Below, one piece after another: positions 15,874-22,339 of a stretch of DNA of 23,293 nucleotides. Under the pieces are notes generated by a model. That model was not told where the DNA came from. It did not search any database and saw only the letters and a list, made by a program, of their open reading frames with translations. Positions within the stretch are counted from its first letter, which is position 1. Each line of letters opens with the position of its first letter. The DNA comes from a virus. The DNA lies in IMG/VR virus record IMGVR_UViG_3300020572_000043, positions 1 to 23,293 of that record, one strand, 5' to 3'. The position numbers and the translations under genes were made by a program.

Positions 15874-16200
15874 ATGGCGGCACCGACAATCATTTGGAAG
15901 CGCGGGCAGACTTTCGTCGCTTCCGGCCCTTATGTCCCGGGCGAGGGCGACCCGGCCAACCTCGTAGGCGTAACTATCGAAAGCGAAGTCCTTGACTTCT
16001 CGCGGACGCGCCGCCCTCTTGCCGTCACCATCGGCGGAGACAACCTGACCGTCACCCTTCGTGCGGAAGCTTCCGACACGGCAGATTGGGCCGTCGGGAC
16101 TGCCGCCATTGACCTCCGTTGCGTAAAGGACGGGGTCGTTTTTGCCACGACGACTGTCCGCTTTGTCGTTGACCAAGAAATCACCCTCCCCAATGGCTAA
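15874..16200 (+). CDS. Small beta-sandwich-like tail protein preceding the fibre
   Basis: This 108-aa protein has an Ig-like or BppU-N-type strand pattern: [73 protein letters not shown]. Phages commonly encode such small adaptors before the collagen-repeat fibre, where they fix fibres to the tail tip. It overlaps the fibre gene start by 8 bases. The Ig-like fold is a pattern reading, not a family match. Confidence 0.55.
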   Translation: MAAPTIIWKRGQTFVASGPYVPGEGDPANLVGVTIESEVLDFSRTRRPLAVTIGGDNLTVTLRAEASDTADWAVGTAAIDLRCVKDGVVFATTTVRFVVDQEITLPNG

Positions 16201-17476
16201 CATCGAGCTAGTCCTCACTCCCGCCTCGCCCACTGGGTCGATGGTTTTCACCCTCGGTGCTCCCGGGCCGCAGGGTCCAGCCGGACCTCCCGGGCCGCAA
16301 GGTGAGCCGGGCGAGCAGGGTATCCCCGGCCCGAAAGGCGACAAGGGTGACAAGGGTGACCAAGGCGACCCCGGTCAGCCCGGAGTTGTAGCCGCTACCG
16401 CTCCGCTGGCTTACGACGCGCTGACGCAGACTGTCAGCATCGACCTGACTGGCTACGCTACGGAGTCTTGGGTCACTAGCCAAGGATACCTTACTTCGGC
16501 AATCCTAGACGGCTACGCCCTGCTCTCCGGCGCTTCGTTCTCTGGATTCTGTGACTTCATCAATGGGCTTAGTTCAAGCGGACCTGTCACTTTGCTGGAT
16601 AATGGATACCTAGATGCGTCTGGACTCGACGGAGACAGTCGTCGTCGCATCCGTTTCGGAGCAGGAAACGGTGGCGGGTCGTGGGGTTGTGGAGACTTCG
16701 GTTTCGATGGGAGCAATCTTCTGTTCGGCAATGACGAGAACCTCCCGGAGACGCTCGCCACTAGGTCTTGGGTTACGGCTGGATTCTACCCGCTTGAGGG
16801 AAACCCCGCTTCGTTTGTAACGGAGTCTTTCCTTACTACTTACGGTTACACCACGCAGGGATGGGTGCAGTCCAATTTCTACCCGCTTGTAGATAACCCT
16901 TCTAATTTCACCACTAGTGCGACGGTTTTTGAGAACGGAGGAACATTCTTAAACAAGGTTACCTTCACCTCACTCGACGGCGCGGCCGGACTCAATATCG
17001 GCATCGGTGGCAGTTCCGCCAACGCAACCGTCAACGGCGACATTTGGATTCCGACCGCGGGAACGAATCTTAACTTCCGAGACGGCAACGGAATTGCTAG
17101 GGTCTGTGCTTCTACTACTTCGGGCAATACCTTCAACCAGCCCCAAGCCGTCGATACGACCAACGCACTTCCGGCCTTGCGCGTTACCCAGCGAGGAACA
17201 GGAAACGCTCTGCTGGTTGAGGACCAAACCACCCCTGACACTTCCGCGCTCGTCGTAGACGGAGCCGGAAACGTCGGCGTCGGCGTCGCAACTGGTTACA
17301 CTTCCACCTCCAAATTGGAAGTCGTCGGAAACGTCAAGGGTACCACCCTCTCGACCGCCTCTGGCCCGGTGTTCTCGGTCAACAGCATCACCAGCCATAC
17401 TGGAGGGTCTGACACTAATGACCTACTCGTCACCATCGGTGGCGTAAATTACCGCATCGGCATTCGCCTCGCTTAA
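16193..17476 (+). CDS. Tail fibre with collagen-like repeats
   Basis: The protein is 427 aa from the ATG at 16193; the upstream part of the frame is out of phase with the real gene it overlaps. Residues 22-63 are 14 uninterrupted Gly-X-Y triplets ([19 protein letters not shown] and so on), a trimeric collagen-like stalk. Then come repeats with the WVT.GFYPL and W...[12 protein letters not shown] theme (about 85-240), giving a beta-helical shaft. The end ([19 protein letters not shown], then [10 protein letters not shown] and a strand-rich tip) is typical of phage fibre tips. It probably binds the host surface as a trimer. No chaperone domain or separate assembly gene is seen next to it. Confidence 0.85.
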   Translation: MANIELVLTPASPTGSMVFTLGAPGPQGPAGPPGPQGEPGEQGIPGPKGDKGDKGDQGDPGQPGVVAATAPLAYDALTQTVSIDLTGYATESWVTSQGYLTSAILDGYALLSGASFSGFCDFINGLSSSGPVTLLDNGYLDASGLDGDSRRRIRFGAGNGGGSWGCGDFGFDGSNLLFGNDENLPETLATRSWVTAGFYPLEGNPASFVTESFLTTYGYTTQGWVQSNFYPLVDNPSNFTTSATVFENGGTFLNKVTFTSLDGAAGLNIGIGGSSANATVNGDIWIPTAGTNLNFRDGNGIARVCASTTSGNTFNQPQAVDTTNALPALRVTQRGTGNALLVEDQTTPDTSALVVDGAGNVGVGVATGYTSTSKLEVVGNVKGTTLSTASGPVFSVNSITSHTGGSDTNDLLVTIGGVNYRIGIRLA

Positions 17477-17480
17477 TTCC

Positions 17481-17585
17481 ATGACCTACCTCATCGCTCT
17501 CGCCCTTGGCTACGCCGCCGGGGTATACCGCAACACCATCGCCGAAAAGGCCAGCGAGCTTTACATCAAGTACTGCTCCAAGTGA
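17481..17585 (+). CDS. 34-aa membrane peptide at the start of the lysis cassette
   Basis: This tiny frame encodes a peptide starting MTYLIALALGYAAGV (one hydrophobic segment, about 3-15) and ending in a charged tail (AEKASELYIKYCSK). Its TGA overlaps the ATG of the lipoprotein gene (TGATG), the coupling style used by its neighbours, and it starts 4 bases after the fibre stop. That regular spacing, rather than its length, supports it. It could be a holin-like or accessory membrane peptide; nothing identifies it further. Confidence 0.5.
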   Translation: MTYLIALALGYAAGVYRNTIAEKASELYIKYCSK

Positions 17586-18307
17586 TGCGTCTCGCCGCGG
17601 TCATCGCCCTCCTTGCTTTGACCGGGTGCAAGTCCACTCCGAAGGTCGAGCCTCTGCCTGTCCAGCCTCCCGCGCCGACCAAGGAGTCCGTCGTTAACGA
17701 ACTCGGCAAAGACTTGGACAAGGCCGACCACCGGGTTGCCGCGTCGCTCGTCGCTATAGAGAAGAACGCCGACAAGCCAAAGGTGGTCGTGGCGGAGTCC
17801 CGCCTAGCCCAGTCCTACCTCCCTGAGCCTCCGGCCGGGGACGTTGCCTTTGCGATGGCTCGCGCAACCAAGTCCGACCCTCTGGACTACAAGAAACAGA
17901 TGGAGTTCGGACGACAGCTGGCGACCGCGGTCAACAAGGCATGGGAGAAGCTAGAGGCCGACCAGAAAGAAGCCGCCCGAGTCTCCGGCCTGAAGGATGC
18001 CCGCATCAAGGAACTGACCGACGAGGTCGCCCGTGTGAAGCAGGAAGCTTCCAAGAACATCTGGACGCTCACGGGTGCGGCCTTGTTCGTCGCAGGAGCA
18101 CTCGCCACAGCTTTTGCCGGGCCGCGTATCGGCATCCCCCTAATCGCCTGTGCGGCCTTCGCCGGGGGAGTCCCGTTCATCTACGACTCGCCCTACTTCC
18201 TCCTCGTCGCCATCGGGACTGCCGCAATCGCCTCCGGCTTCGGGCTGTGGTGGGTTTGGGACAAGGTGCGGGACTCCGTCAACTCCTCCAATGTCAAAAG
18301 GGATTAA
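17585..18307 (+). CDS. Lipoprotein with C-terminal membrane segments (u-spanin-like layout)
   Basis: The protein is 240 aa from the ATG at 17585; a GTG at 17582 also exists. It has an N-terminal signal peptide and lipobox (LLALTGC, LTGC at 12-15, lipidated C15), then a Pro-rich linker, a helical, coiled-coil-prone stretch at about 100-157 and three hydrophobic segments at about 159-179, 181-199 and 204-225. A lipid anchor at one end and membrane segment(s) at the other are the hallmark of unimolecular spanins (phage T1 gp11), which fuse inner and outer membranes in the last step of lysis. This one is longer and has more C-terminal segments than T1 gp11, so holin or envelope-anchored tail functions remain possible. 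It overlaps the mini peptide upstream and the HExxH gene downstream. Confidence 0.6.
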   Translation: MRLAAVIALLALTGCKSTPKVEPLPVQPPAPTKESVVNELGKDLDKADHRVAASLVAIEKNADKPKVVVAESRLAQSYLPEPPAGDVAFAMARATKSDPLDYKKQMEFGRQLATAVNKAWEKLEADQKEAARVSGLKDARIKELTDEVARVKQEASKNIWTLTGAALFVAGALATAFAGPRIGIPLIACAAFAGGVPFIYDSPYFLLVAIGTAAIASGFGLWWVWDKVRDSVNSSNVKRD

Positions 18308-18587
18308 GGTCGTATGGCGAAAGCTGGGCCGCGAGGTCGCTTGGGGTCAGGCACACTTCGACCCGGCGCATCCGCTGATTGAGGTAGACCCTCGCCTTGG
18401 TGCGAAACGCCAGCTTGAAGTCCTGTGCCACGAAATCCTGCACATCACCCTGTTCCCGAATGACACCACCCCGGCCACGGAGAAGCTTGTCGATGCCGCG
18501 GGCAAGAAACTTTGCGAGACTCTCTGGAAGCAAAACTATCGCCGGGTGCTGATGGACAAGAACACCAAGCCTCCCCGCATATCATGA
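18291..18587 (+). CDS. Small HExxH zincin-like protein
   Basis: This 98-aa protein has HEILH at residues 47-51 within LEVLCHEILHITLFP, a zinc-metallopeptidase signature, and a later acidic helix (PATEKLVDAAGKKLCETLWKQ) that could supply a third ligand (E64 or D68). The ATG at 18291 overlaps the lipoprotein gene. Similar small HExxH proteins occur widely in phages without a clear role. Set between a spanin-like gene and a holin-like gene, it could be a peptidoglycan-cutting enzyme or a structural zincin; it is shorter than usual endopeptidases. Motif certain, role unknown. Confidence 0.65.
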   Translation: MSKGIKVVWRKLGREVAWGQAHFDPAHPLIEVDPRLGAKRQLEVLCHEILHITLFPNDTTPATEKLVDAAGKKLCETLWKQNYRRVLMDKNTKPPRIS

Positions 18588-18892
18588 GTCCCGTCCCACA
18601 GCCAGAAGAAGTCCCGGCAAGCTTGCGAGACATCGGCATCGGAATCGCCATCGGCGCGGTTTCGTGGATGGTGCGCTACTTTTGTTCGACGGAACGGCAC
18701 TCGGTTGGTTACATCGCCCGCCGGACAGTCGTCGCCGGGCTGACCTCTTTGCTGGTCGGTCTCGCCACGCAGTCCTACTTCGCCAACGCGGGCCTCGGAT
18801 ATGCGGCCGCAGGAATGGCGGGATACGCATCGCCGGAGCTTGTGGACGCCGGGCTGGCTTGGCTCAGGAGTCGGGGTCGGTCTAAGGGGTAG
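18584..18892 (+). CDS. Holin-like membrane protein
   Basis: This 102-aa protein has three probable membrane segments: about 16-34 (DIGIGIAIGAVSWMVRYF), 47-65 (RTVVAGLTSLLVGLATQSY) and 69-88 (AGLGYAAAGMAGYASPELV), plus a basic C-terminus (WLRSRGRSKG). Length, small-residue-rich helices and charged tail fit class I/III holins of the LydA or lambda S type, which permeabilise the inner membrane at lysis time. Its ATG overlaps the HExxH gene stop (ATGA). It is the last gene of the late block before the repeat-containing spacer. Confidence 0.7.
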   Translation: MSPVPQPEEVPASLRDIGIGIAIGAVSWMVRYFCSTERHSVGYIARRTVVAGLTSLLVGLATQSYFANAGLGYAAAGMAGYASPELVDAGLAWLRSRGRSKG

Positions 18893-18915
18893 GGGAAGGG
18901 TCGGGGTAAGGGGCC

Positions 18916-18960
18916 AAAAGGCCTCCACGGGCTTCCTAGAGGGGTCTTTTGGGGGTCGCC
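18916..18960 (+). repeat. Dispersed structured repeat, copy B
   Basis: AAAAGGCCTCCACGGGCTT (18916-18934) is identical over 19 bases to 21172-21190 in copy C. The following half, AGAGGGGTCTTTTGG, is close to copy C's AGAGGGGTCTATTGG. CCTC can pair with GAGG. It sits just after the holin gene. Confidence 0.75.
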
Positions 18961-19000
18961 GGGCATCGGTCGCAGTAGAGCCTGTATTCGCTAAACCCCT

Positions 19001-19089
19001 AAATCGCACTTAGACCCCAAAATAAACCTTTCGCTGAGTCGGTTGTTCGGGCAAGGTTGTTCTCGTTCCACCAAACCACACCCAAACAA
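19001..19089 (+). promoter_or_regulatory. Early promoter/leader module, copy P1
   Basis: AAATCGCACT (19001) lies 19 bases before AAATAAACCTTTCG (19020-19033). A variable stretch with TTCGGGCAAGG follows, then TTCCACCAAACCACACC and the ATG at 19090. The spacing resembles paired -35/-10 elements, though neither matches the standard sigma-70 consensus. The CA-rich end replaces a Shine-Dalgarno site. Confidence 0.7.
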
Positions 19090-19338
19090 ATGAACACCAA
19101 CGACACCACCTCCCATCTCGCCGAACTCGCCAAGGAAATCGCCAAGGCCGAACTCGCCGTCGAGAACGCACAGCAGACTGCCTTCAAGTTGGAGCAGTCC
19201 GACTCTTGGGGTTCGTGCGGTCGCCTCAACTTCGGTCGCCACGCCAAGGCCGCGTTCACTCGCCTTGAAAAGCGCCGCCGGGAACTGCGTCGCCTCCGCG
19301 AACGCCACGCCACCCTTGCCGCTCGCCTCGCCGCCTAA
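19090..19338 (+). CDS. Small helical protein of unknown function
   Basis: This 82-aa, highly charged protein is predicted as two helices: LAELAKEIAKAELAVENAQ and the basic RLEKRRRELRRLRERHATLAARL. Amphipathic, coiled-coil-like patterns suggest a DNA- or protein-binding role. It is first in the unit led by promoter/leader P1. The ATG at 19090 is preferred over an in-frame non-ATG start upstream because it falls at the end of the conserved leader. Confidence 0.6.
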   Translation: MNTNDTTSHLAELAKEIAKAELAVENAQQTAFKLEQSDSWGSCGRLNFGRHAKAAFTRLEKRRRELRRLRERHATLAARLAA

Positions 19339-19360
19339 TCACCTTCACCCACCAACGAAC

Positions 19361-19585
19361 ATGACCATCAACGAACAGAAGCTAACGCTCGCCAGCCCGC
19401 TGAAGAATCCCCTCCGCGACAAGCTCCGGGCCATGACCAACGAACAGCTCCTCGCTGAAAAGGCGAAGGCGACCAAGGCGCAGAAGGTCAAGGACACCCG
19501 TGCGAACTTCAACTACATGATGTTCGTGGACTACCTCTGCGAGTCTCGCGGCATCACCAAGCCCACGCCGGGCATCTGGGCTTAA
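19361..19585 (+). CDS. Small unknown protein
   Basis: This 74-aa basic protein has a helical core (LRAMTNEQLLAEKAKATKAQKVKD) and a C-terminal NYMMFVDYLCESRGI. No family is recognised. The start follows a CAACGAACATGACC context shared with the gene at 19605, showing a common leader style. The open frame before 19361 overlaps the previous gene and is not used. Confidence 0.55.
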   Translation: MTINEQKLTLASPLKNPLRDKLRAMTNEQLLAEKAKATKAQKVKDTRANFNYMMFVDYLCESRGITKPTPGIWA

Positions 19586-19604
19586 CCTCTCATCATCAAC
19601 GAAC

Positions 19605-19907
19605 ATGACCACTCCGTTCAATCCCATCACCGCCCTCGACCACGACGAGCGCGTCCTCGTCAGCACCAACCGGGAAGCCGGGCTTACTGTCCCGGACTCG
19701 CTCCCCGTCAGCTGGAACGAGGCTGACTCCACGACGCGCTCCGTCTGCCTCTGGTATGCCCGCAACACCATGTCCTACTTCGACAAGGCCAAGGTTGCCC
19801 GGCACATCATCGGTTGCGAAATCCTCGCCAACGAACAGGCCGGAGTAAAGCCCGTCATCACCAAGTCCCGCGCCGACCAGCTGTGGGCGATGGTCTTCGC
19901 CAAGTAA
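19605..19907 (+). CDS. Small unknown protein
   Basis: This 100-aa protein has an N-terminal part with PITALDHDERVLVSTNREAG and a helical second half (TTRSVCLWYARNTMSYFDKAKVARHIIGCEIL). No known motif is visible. It starts in the same CAACGAACATGACC context as the gene before it and is read from the P1 unit. Confidence 0.55.
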   Translation: MTTPFNPITALDHDERVLVSTNREAGLTVPDSLPVSWNEADSTTRSVCLWYARNTMSYFDKAKVARHIIGCEILANEQAGVKPVITKSRADQLWAMVFAK

Positions 19908-19924
19908 CCTTTCCCCCAACCCAA

Positions 19925-19943
19925 ATACACCCATGCTCCACAA
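19925..19943 (+). repeat. Start-spanning 19-bp repeat, first copy
   Basis: ATACACCCATGCTCCACAA covers the start codon of 19933-20250 and is identical to 20260-20278 at the next start. Both are preceded by AACCTTTCC and CA-rich bases. Confidence 0.8.
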
Positions 19944-20250
19944 AATCGCAGTTACTGTCGATGTCGCCCACGAAAGCGGGGAAGAAGGCATCGCCGCCCG
20001 CGCCTTGAAGAAACTGTTCGCCGAGGACAACCTCGACATCTCCGAGGTCGGCGACTCTACCGGGTCAGTAATCGTCCACGAAGTCACGGAGCCGGAAGCT
20101 TCCGGCCGCCGATACTTCGCCCAGCTCACTTATGTCCTTGTCGTCGAGGCCGCATCCGCCGAAGCCGCGCAGGAGGCTGTCGATGAATCCATCTGCTTCT
20201 ATGCGGACGGATGGGAAGTCGACCAAATCGCCGTCCGTAACCTTTCCTAA
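19933..20250 (+). CDS. Small unknown protein, alpha/beta pattern
   Basis: The protein is 105 aa. Alternating strands and helices (KIAVTVDVAHES, EGIAARALKKLFAED, RYFAQLTYVLVVEA, AAQEAVDESICFYA, EVDQIAVRNL) suggest a ferredoxin-like or similar small fold. It is rather acidic. No catalytic motif is seen. Its start shares a 19-base identity with the next gene. Confidence 0.6.
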   Translation: MLHKIAVTVDVAHESGEEGIAARALKKLFAEDNLDISEVGDSTGSVIVHEVTEPEASGRRYFAQLTYVLVVEAASAEAAQEAVDESICFYADGWEVDQIAVRNLS

Positions 20251-20259
20251 CCCACCAAG

Positions 20260-20278
20260 ATACACCCATGCTCCACAA
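20260..20278 (+). repeat. Start-spanning 19-bp repeat, second copy
   Basis: This is identical to 19925-19943 and includes the ATG at 20268. The two proteins share only their first codons (Met-Leu-His), so the identity is likely a leader duplication rather than gene homology. Confidence 0.8.
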
Positions 20279-20480
20279 CCCAAACCGCAAGCCCCACAAG
20301 TACCGCGAGACTCGCCAGCAAGGCCGCGAAGTGAACCTCACGCTCACCGCGCCCTCCGCCTTGGCGAAGCTTGTCCACATCGAGTCCCGGCTCGCCAACA
20401 AGTCCGTCTCCAAGTTCATGCGCGATGTCCTCGCCGACCGCTACAAGCACATCATCGGCGACCGCACCAAAGCCCGATAA
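20268..20480 (+). CDS. Small basic protein, possible ribbon-helix-helix regulator
   Basis: This 70-aa basic protein has a strand EVNLTLTAP followed by two helices (ALAKLVHIESRLAN and SVSKFMRDVLADRYKHII), the order seen in ribbon-helix-helix DNA-binding proteins. Size and basic N-terminus fit. If so, it could bind the repeated leader elements in this region; that is a guess. No stronger identity can be claimed. Confidence 0.5.
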   Translation: MLHNPNRKPHKYRETRQQGREVNLTLTAPSALAKLVHIESRLANKSVSKFMRDVLADRYKHIIGDRTKAR

Positions 20481-20481
20481 C

Positions 20482-20748
20482 ATGTACAACCTCGAAACCA
20501 CCGGGTCGCCCGGCATCTCCATGCTGATGGGCAATGACCCAAGCGGAGTCCGCATGCTGGAAGCCTTCCACAAGTCCCTCGGTCGCCCCGAATGCGAGCT
20601 GTCCTACGGCGACGGCTTCTCGCTCGGCATCGCCAAGGGCGAAACCATCAAGGACGCGCTCCTACGGGCCGCAGAAGAAATCCGCACCACAAACAAGATG
20701 GCAGAAGCCTCCCGCGAACACATCCCGAAGCTTCTCGCCAATCTGTAA
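20482..20748 (+). CDS. Small unknown protein
   Basis: This 88-aa protein has an N-terminal half with SPGISMLMGNDPSGVRMLEAFHKSLG and a helical second half (ETIKDALLRAAEEIRTTNKMAEASREHI). Its ATG lies one base after the preceding stop, so it is probably coupled. No family is recognised. Confidence 0.55.
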   Translation: MYNLETTGSPGISMLMGNDPSGVRMLEAFHKSLGRPECELSYGDGFSLGIAKGETIKDALLRAAEEIRTTNKMAEASREHIPKLLANL

Positions 20749-20752
20749 TCCC

Positions 20753-20959
20753 ATGCACCCTCCCAAGACCGCACAGACCTTCACGCTCACCCGTGACCAG
20801 CTCATCGGGCTGTCCAAGCTACAGACCCGTGGCTGGACGCTCGACTTCAACGACCTCACGCACCTCCCGGCGGAACGCGCCATCGCCATCCGCGTGGTCG
20901 GGCAGTCCGGCATGGTCATGTACATGGTCATCGAGCCGGACGGCTACACCCACTCATGA
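20753..20959 (+). CDS. Small unknown protein
   Basis: This 68-aa protein has a helix start (TLTRDQLIGLSKLQTRGW) and a strand pair (RAIAIRVVGQSG, MVMYMVIEPDG). The ATG is 4 bases after the previous stop. The larger frame upstream overlaps the previous gene and is ignored. No known motif. Confidence 0.5.
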   Translation: MHPPKTAQTFTLTRDQLIGLSKLQTRGWTLDFNDLTHLPAERAIAIRVVGQSGMVMYMVIEPDGYTHS

Positions 20960-21138
20960 TGACCCCTTACCTTGCGTACAGCATCGCCGTCGGCGTTCAG
21001 GCTCCCCTGAGCATTGACCAAGCCGCCGAAGCTGTCGAAGTCTTGGAGGCACATCCGGAGATGCTTACCTCCGGCGAGGCTTGTCGCGGCCTTGAACGGC
21101 TCCGATACATTGTGGAACGCCACTCGTCCGATGACTAG
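20956..21138 (+). CDS. Small helical unknown protein
   Basis: This 60-aa protein has three short helices (YLAYSIAVGVQ, IDQAAEAVEVLEAH, SGEACRGLERLRYIVERH). It begins at ATGATGA across the preceding stop; the second ATG at 20959 is an alternative. It is the last gene before repeat copy C and promoter/leader P2, probably closing the P1 unit. Confidence 0.5.
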   Translation: MMTPYLAYSIAVGVQAPLSIDQAAEAVEVLEAHPEMLTSGEACRGLERLRYIVERHSSDD

Positions 21139-21162
21139 CCCGTCCCTAGGGGTTGGGTCGGG

Positions 21163-21224
21163 CCGGGGACGAAAAGGCCTCCACGGGCTTGCCAGAGGGG
21201 TCTATTGGCGACCCTCGTCCCCGG
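21163..21224 (+). repeat. Dispersed structured repeat, copy C, in a 10-bp stem
   Basis: CCGGGGACGA (21163-21172) pairs perfectly with TCGTCCCCGG (21215-21224). The repeat core, 21172-21217, lies between and can form two inner arms (CCTC/GAGG and GGGTC/GACCC). It shares 19 bases with copy B and 19 inverted bases with copy A. A folded RNA or terminator-like element is likely. Confidence 0.75.
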
Positions 21225-21267
21225 TTAAACCGAGCTTTTCGTCGTCTAACTCCCTCGGTCTGCGGCC

Positions 21268-21348
21268 GTGCGATTTCCGAAAATAAACCTTTCGACCTGA
21301 CGAATCTTCGGGCAAGGTTACTCTCGTTCCACCAAACCACACCGACAA
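21268..21348 (+). promoter_or_regulatory. Early promoter/leader module, copy P2
   Basis: AAATAAACCTTTCG (21281-21294), TTCGGGCAAGG and TTCCACCAAACCACACC match P1 in order and spacing, ending at the ATG at 21349. Here the AAATCGCAC box is reversed (GTGCGATTT, 21268-21276) and closer to the core. Confidence 0.7.
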
Positions 21349-21660
21349 ATGCCCTCCATCAAAGCCAACAAAACCATCACTCGCGAAGACGAATCCTTCC
21401 TCGCCAACCTCATCGCCACTCGCTGGCTGATGTTCAGCGAGCAGGTCATCGCGATGGGCGAAAAGCCCGCCAAGCTCTCCGAAGTCGTCGAGGGTAACGT
21501 CCGCGGTCTGTACGAGCCGGGTTGCTTCCTCGACGGCAAGAAGTTCGTCGCGGCCCGCAACGAGCGCATCGCCAAGCTGGCTATCTGCTTCGCGGCTGAA
21601 GCCTTGAAGTGCGGCGCTCATCCCTCGGTCTTGGCCCACTTCAAATCCCGGGCCGCATAA
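21349..21660 (+). CDS. Small unknown protein
   Basis: This 103-aa, basic, mostly helical protein has SFLANLIATRWLMFSEQVIAMG and RNERIAKLAICFAAEALKCG as core helices. It is first in the P2 unit. No family is recognised. The start is the ATG at the end of the conserved CA-rich leader. Confidence 0.6.
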   Translation: MPSIKANKTITREDESFLANLIATRWLMFSEQVIAMGEKPAKLSEVVEGNVRGLYEPGCFLDGKKFVAARNERIAKLAICFAAEALKCGAHPSVLAHFKSRAA

Positions 21661-21746
21661 ATCGCACTCGCCCCGAAAATAAACCTTTCGCCCAGTCCGA
21701 TTCTCCGCCAAGCTCTCTTTCGTTCCACCAAACCACACCACCACAA
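21659..21746 (+). promoter_or_regulatory. Early promoter/leader module, copy P3
   Basis: AAATCGCACT (21659-21668) lies 18 bases before AAATAAACCTTTCG (21677-21690), followed by a CCGCCAAGCT variant and TTCCACCAAACCACACC, with the ATG at 21747. It overlaps the stop of the previous gene. Orientation of the AAATCGCAC box is as in P1. Confidence 0.7.
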
Positions 21747-22067
21747 ATGAAAAAGAAAAACCAAGGTTCGTTCGATGTCTTCGGTCGCTTCACGCGCCAC
21801 AGCTCCACTCGCGTGTTCAACGCGTTCTGCCCGAATAAGCACCACTTCTCCAAGCGCGTCCCTGACCGCGTCGAAGAAGAGTTCGACTTCCCGTTCGCCG
21901 TGTTCGGCGTCGCCAGCAACGCGCCGGGTCGCGAGATGATGCGCGTCAAGTCCACGACTTCCGTTCGCTGGTGCCGCAACGAAGCCGAAGTCGAGGCCGC
22001 ACACAAGTTCTTCACGAAGAAGGGTTGCGACACCGTCGTCACCACCAAGACCTCCGTCTGGGCTTAA
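21747..22067 (+). CDS. Small basic unknown protein
   Basis: This 106-aa protein begins very basic (MKKKNQG). It has several aromatic-rich strands (FDVFGRFTRHSS, EEFDFPFAVFGVAS) and ends in a helix and strand (EAEVEAAHKFFTKKGCDTVVTTKTSV). Compact beta/alpha folds of this size occur in phage nucleic-acid-binding proteins, but I cannot name the family. It is led by P3. The ATG is at the leader end; the frame upstream is not used. Confidence 0.6.
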   Translation: MKKKNQGSFDVFGRFTRHSSTRVFNAFCPNKHHFSKRVPDRVEEEFDFPFAVFGVASNAPGREMMRVKSTTSVRWCRNEAEVEAAHKFFTKKGCDTVVTTKTSVWA

Positions 22068-22092
22068 TTTCCACCACCAACCAAACACACAA

Positions 22093-22320
22093 ATGAACAG
22101 CATCAGCATCACCACCATCATCGTCGGCACGACCCTCGCGAAGCTCTACGGAACGCCGGGTCACGACAACGCGACGCTCGTCTCGGTCATCTCCGCGTTC
22201 CGCGCCGCGCTAAAGGCCGACCACAAGCGCGTCCCGGCTTGCGACCTCGACCTCATCGAGCTGGCTCGCGCCATCCGCCACGACTTCGGCTACATCATCA
22301 ACGAGTATCCCTGCGACTAA
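22093..22320 (+). CDS. Small unknown protein
   Basis: This 75-aa protein has an N-terminal hydrophobic helix or strand (ISITTIIVGTTLAKLYG) and two helices (ATLVSVISAFRAALKAD, LDLIELARAIRHDFGYII). The leader is CA-rich (CCACCACCAACC...ACAAATG), like the P leaders but without the upstream box. No family is recognised. Confidence 0.55.
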   Translation: MNSISITTIIVGTTLAKLYGTPGHDNATLVSVISAFRAALKADHKRVPACDLDLIELARAIRHDFGYIINEYPCD

Positions 22321-22339
22321 TCCTCGCAAGCTTCCCGAC

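Larger units (their letters stand above)
18893..19089 (+). other. Spacer between lysis and early-type genes
   Basis: No gene is seen in these 197 bases. They hold repeat copy B (18916-18960), a GGCC-AAAA-GGCC hairpin (18912-18923) partly overlapping it, an AAATCGCAC box (19001-19009) and promoter/leader copy P1. It looks like the boundary between a late and an early transcription unit. Confidence 0.7.
21139..21348 (+). other. Spacer with structured repeat and promoter/leader P2
   Basis: This 210-base region has no gene. It holds repeat copy C inside a 10-bp outer stem, a possible ACCGAG/CTCGGT stem (21229-21234/21254-21259), an inverted GTGCGATTT box (21268-21276) and promoter/leader P2. Confidence 0.7.

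Noticed and set aside
19057-19089. Upstream non-ATG starts extending the first P1 gene
   Set aside because: The same leader sequence is conserved before two unrelated genes in different protein contexts, so it is untranslated leader, not coding.
21163-21224. tRNA-like fold in repeat copy C
   Set aside because: The outer stem and arms look cloverleaf-like, but there is no T-loop GGTTCGA motif, no proper anticodon arm and no CCA context.
8926-21224. CRISPR array from the spaced repeats
   Set aside because: The repeats are few, far apart, differently oriented and lie at gene borders, without regular spacers.
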